Of a stretch of DNA of 9,510 nt, positions 7,856 through 9,510 are shown piece after piece (position 1 is the stretch's first letter; every line of letters begins with the position of its first letter). The position numbers and the translations under genes are program-made. This stretch comes from Nitrospina sp. (GTDB lineage: Bacteria; Nitrospinota; Nitrospinia; Nitrospinales; VA-1): NCBI GenBank assembly GCA_018665625.1, contig JABJCF010000278.1, positions 1 through 9,510 of the forward strand, in the 5' to 3' direction. The notes beneath the pieces were generated by a model, which saw only the letters and a list, made by a program, of their open reading frames with translations, was not told the origin of the DNA and searched no databases.

Positions 7856-8702
7856 TTTTTCCTAAGAGGATTGCAGCTTTTTTCTTTGCCACCTGATTTG
7901 CCAAACGCTGTTCAGGCAGTATGTCTTCAGAAGTTTCAAGGACTTTCTGCAATTGCACCCTAAACAAGTCCTGATCCTGATTCTGCACTGCATAAGTTTT
8001 AGAATAAAGAAATGGAATTAGGAGATATTTTCCCCCGGTTAATTTCAGTGCTTGTTCAAAATGGTTTCTTGCCTTGTCTGGATTACCTCCCAGCATACGA
8101 CTCCGCCCTCCATAAAAGGCACCTAAAAATAAATGCGGCCCGGCATAATGAAAACCGGGATCCAACTCAAGCACTCTATTCATCAATGAGTCAATTCGCG
8201 GAATATCGCTGAAAGCCTCAACAGAATCCAGATTTAATGATAACCAACTGCCCCAGCACTGCCCCATCCAAAACAATGCTGCCTTTTGCGAAGCATTCGT
8301 CTCTTTTAATCTTTGTGTCCATTCATCAAAAGAAAGACCGCTCCACTTCCTCCCATGGCTCTGAAGCTCTACAGCCTGCAGTGCATATCCTTTGCCACGC
8401 AAATACAATCCAGAAGCACGGTCGGGTTCGCTGTCTTCAAGAAAACTAAAAGCATAACCACAAAAACCTTCAGCAAGGTTTTCCAGAATCCAGACATTAT
8501 CAGGGTCTTCCTTCAGGAGGCCTTCAAGCATTTTGAGACTGGCAGGGATTGCCTTTTCAGCAAGATCGACATCCCTTTCCTCCTGCATCGAAATGATCTG
8601 GCTGGAAATGAGGGGCAATGTGGCCTGAACGGCCAACTGCCGGGAAGAGCAGCCCGGCAATACAGTAGTGATCATCAATACTACGAGGAAAAATCGCATC
8701 AT
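7839..8702 (-). CDS. TatT-like lipoprotein (TRAP transporter T component, TPR-like helical)
   Basis: A 287-residue protein with a lipoprotein signal: hydrophobic stretch then LPGCSS with the lipidated cysteine at residue 18. It is therefore membrane-tethered in the periplasm. The rest is helical with TPR-like pairs: DLAEKAIPASLKMLEGLLKEDPDN, a LAEGFCGYAFSFLE segment, DRASGLYLRGKGYALQAVEL, MNRVLELDPGF, and FLGAFYGGRSRMLGGNPDKARNHFEQAL (around 192-220). This matches the TatT family described from Treponema pallidum, a TPR trimer that partners with a TRAP binding protein. The next gene encodes just such a protein and overlaps this one, which strongly supports the call. The ATG at 8702 is followed by a second ATG at 8699, and neither has a clear ribosome binding site. 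A GATAAT element ends eight bases upstream, so the message may be leaderless. Confidence 0.87.
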   Translation of the reverse strand: MMRFFLVVLMITTVLPGCSSRQLAVQATLPLISSQIISMQEERDVDLAEKAIPASLKMLEGLLKEDPDNVWILENLAEGFCGYAFSFLEDSEPDRASGLYLRGKGYALQAVELQSHGRKWSGLSFDEWTQRLKETNASQKAALFWMGQCWGSWLSLNLDSVEAFSDIPRIDSLMNRVLELDPGFHYAGPHLFLGAFYGGRSRMLGGNPDKARNHFEQALKLTGGKYLLIPFLYSKTYAVQNQDQDLFRVQLQKVLETSEDILPEQRLANQVAKKKAAILLGKNDDLF

Positions 8703-8710
8703 AAGGCAAT

Positions 8711-8716
8711 ATTATC
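8711..8716 (-). promoter_or_regulatory. Candidate -10 element for the TatT/TRAP pair
   Basis: GATAAT on the minus strand (five of six to consensus) ends eight bases before the ATG at 8702. No good -35 is seen 16-18 bases upstream. If used, transcription would begin at or next to the start codon. Confidence 0.25.
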
Positions 8717-8742
8717 AGAACGAGGAAAACAACACTAATATT

Positions 8743-8771
8743 TTGACATGAAAAGGGCCATTTGCTAACAT
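8743..8771 (+). promoter_or_regulatory. Sigma-70-type promoter with extended -10
   Basis: A perfect TTGACA (8743-8748), a 17-base spacer, and TAACAT (8766-8771) preceded by TGC, an extended -10. This is the best promoter match in the window. It directs transcription rightward into the small membrane protein and DUF1844 genes, with a predicted start near 8778. Confidence 0.6.
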
Positions 8772-8863
8772 CAAATCAAGTTTGTTCCCTTTCAGTGGCT
8801 AAACCTTCTGATCCACAATTAGCATACGATACCCGTTGTCAGGCTGTTTGCTCAATCACTTTT

Positions 8864-9103
8864 ATGTCACAAAAAATCGATTCTGAATCCAAGACACAAA
8901 GCGTTCAATGGACTAAAAAAGTACTATTTGGTCTGGGTTCGGTATTTGTAATCGTTGGCATAGTTCGACAATGGCCTATACTGGGAAAAACTTATCTGGA
9001 GTTCATTGAAGGGCAGGGGTATTTATCTTTGATGCTTGGGCTCATTATGATTGTACTGGGTTTTACCGTTCCTCTTTTAATAGGGGATGAGGAAGATTCT
9101 TAA
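8864..9103 (+). CDS. Small two-helix membrane protein of unknown function
   Basis: A 79-residue protein: a polar N-terminus of about 18 residues, a hydrophobic segment at about 19-34, a short loop with GKTYLEFIEGQGY, a second hydrophobic segment at about 54-72 and an acidic end (GDEEDS). It is predicted as a hairpin inner-membrane protein. I do not recognise the family. The frame stays open upstream to a TTG at 8762, but that codon lies beside and inside the predicted -10 element. The upstream stretch also does not look like protein, so the ATG at 8864 is chosen. No clear binding site precedes it. The DUF1844 gene starts 23 bases downstream on the same strand, so the pair is probably one operon under the promoter at 8743-8771. 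Confidence 0.7.
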   Translation: MSQKIDSESKTQSVQWTKKVLFGLGSVFVIVGIVRQWPILGKTYLEFIEGQGYLSLMLGLIMIVLGFTVPLLIGDEEDS

Positions 9104-9117
9104 ATTTTTTAAATAAA

Positions 9118-9123
9118 AGGTGG
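9118..9123 (+). promoter_or_regulatory. Ribosome binding site of the DUF1844 gene
   Basis: AGGTGG lies just upstream of the ATG at 9127, with the AGG core six bases away. It fixes the start of the truncated last gene. Confidence 0.55.
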
Positions 9124-9126
9124 ATT

Positions 9127-9510
9127 ATGAGTGACGACGATAAGGCTGAGGGAGATGGGTTTGTAATTAAGGATAACCGTTCCTCACAACTTTCAGAAGA
9201 GGAAGCTGAAAATCACGACACAACGAAAAGCGCGGCACCCGCAGATGCAGGAGCCGACCATCAACACCAGCAACCCTTTCAAATCGATTTTTCAACATTC
9301 ATCATGTCGCTGACCTCGTCTGCGTTTTACCATTTGGGTGACATCGCCGACCCTGAAACAGGAAGAACAGAAACAAATCTCCCTGCCGTTCATCAAACCA
9401 TTGACATGCTTACCATGTTGAGAGAAAAAACCCAGGGCAACCTTAACGCAGAAGAGAATAAACTTCTTGAACAGTTGGTCTATGAACTACAAATGAAATA
9501 CGTCGCCAAA
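9127..9510 (+). CDS. DUF1844 family protein (3' end beyond window)
   Basis: 128 codons are visible with no stop before the window end. Residues 1 to about 52 are polar, acidic and probably disordered, with many D, E, Q and A residues. From about 53 the DUF1844 domain appears: IDFSTFIMSLTSSAFYHLGDI, then ADPETG, NLPAVHQTIDMLTMLREKTQGNL, and NAEENKLLEQLVYELQMKY. These blocks match the family, whose function is not known. The domain is nearly complete at residue 128, so only a short tail is probably missing. The protein has no signal peptide and is likely cytoplasmic. The start at 9127 follows AGGTGG at a good distance. It sits 23 bases after the small membrane protein gene, suggesting co-expression. 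Confidence 0.88.
   Translation, partial: MSDDDKAEGDGFVIKDNRSSQLSEEEAENHDTTKSAAPADAGADHQHQQPFQIDFSTFIMSLTSSAFYHLGDIADPETGRTETNLPAVHQTIDMLTMLREKTQGNLNAEENKLLEQLVYELQMKYVAK

Noticed and set aside
8313..8738. 141-codon open frame on the plus strand opposite the TatT-like gene.
   Set aside because: It lies fully antisense to a well-supported lipoprotein gene, has no recognisable domain, and its composition is that of a shadow frame.
8762..8863. N-terminal extension of the small membrane protein from a TTG at 8762.
   Set aside because: The TTG overlaps the predicted extended -10 element, so it would lie upstream of the transcript start. The extension does not read like a signal or domain.

Overview
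This 9.5 kb window is gene-dense bacterial chromosome with moderately AT-rich composition (about 40% GC by eye). It holds six complete genes that I can place in families, one complete small membrane-protein gene, and two genes cut by the window ends. There are no RNA genes, insertion sequences, CRISPR arrays, integrases or phage genes. A DUF1844 protein, a TatT/TatP-type TRAP pair, a NusG domain II protein and an MFS-spermidine synthase fusion together suggest a Gram-negative lineage near Desulfobacterota or Nitrospinota. This is inference from gene content, not a marker-gene placement.

Minus-strand block, bases 1-5636, read right to left. The first gene encodes an 875-residue membrane protein fused to a spermidine-synthase-like domain. 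A NusG domain II anchored protein follows, with its ATG overlapping the previous stop. Next is a secreted M1-like metallopeptidase with an extra C-terminal region, 37 bases further on. A multi-pass membrane protein then runs off the left edge. The first three look like one transcription unit. A weak terminator-like hairpin lies between the third and fourth genes.

Middle, bases 5637-8702. A plus-strand gene for an exported SurA/PpiC-type peptidyl-prolyl isomerase starts in a divergent 119-base gap. It converges on a minus-strand pair: a TatT-like lipoprotein and a DctP-family TRAP binding protein, overlapping by 17 bases. The TRAP permease subunits are absent from the window. The binding protein also lacks the arginines that normally hold a carboxylate ligand.

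Right end, bases 8703-9510. The best promoter of the window (TTGACA, 17-base spacer, extended -10) drives a 79-residue two-helix membrane protein and then a DUF1844 protein truncated by the window end.

Most products are predicted to act in the envelope or periplasm: an exported peptidase, a periplasmic chaperone-isomerase, a lipoprotein with its partner binding protein, and several membrane proteins. The window reads as ordinary core or accessory chromosome. I found no clear sign of an undescribed defence or mobile system. The most notable points are the orphan TatT/TatP pair with an altered ligand site, the aminopropyltransferase-like domain lacking its catalytic aspartates, and the divergent M1 peptidase with an unassigned C-terminal domain. 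No stretch longer than 300 bases lacks a gene; the longest gap is about 161 bases (8703-8863).
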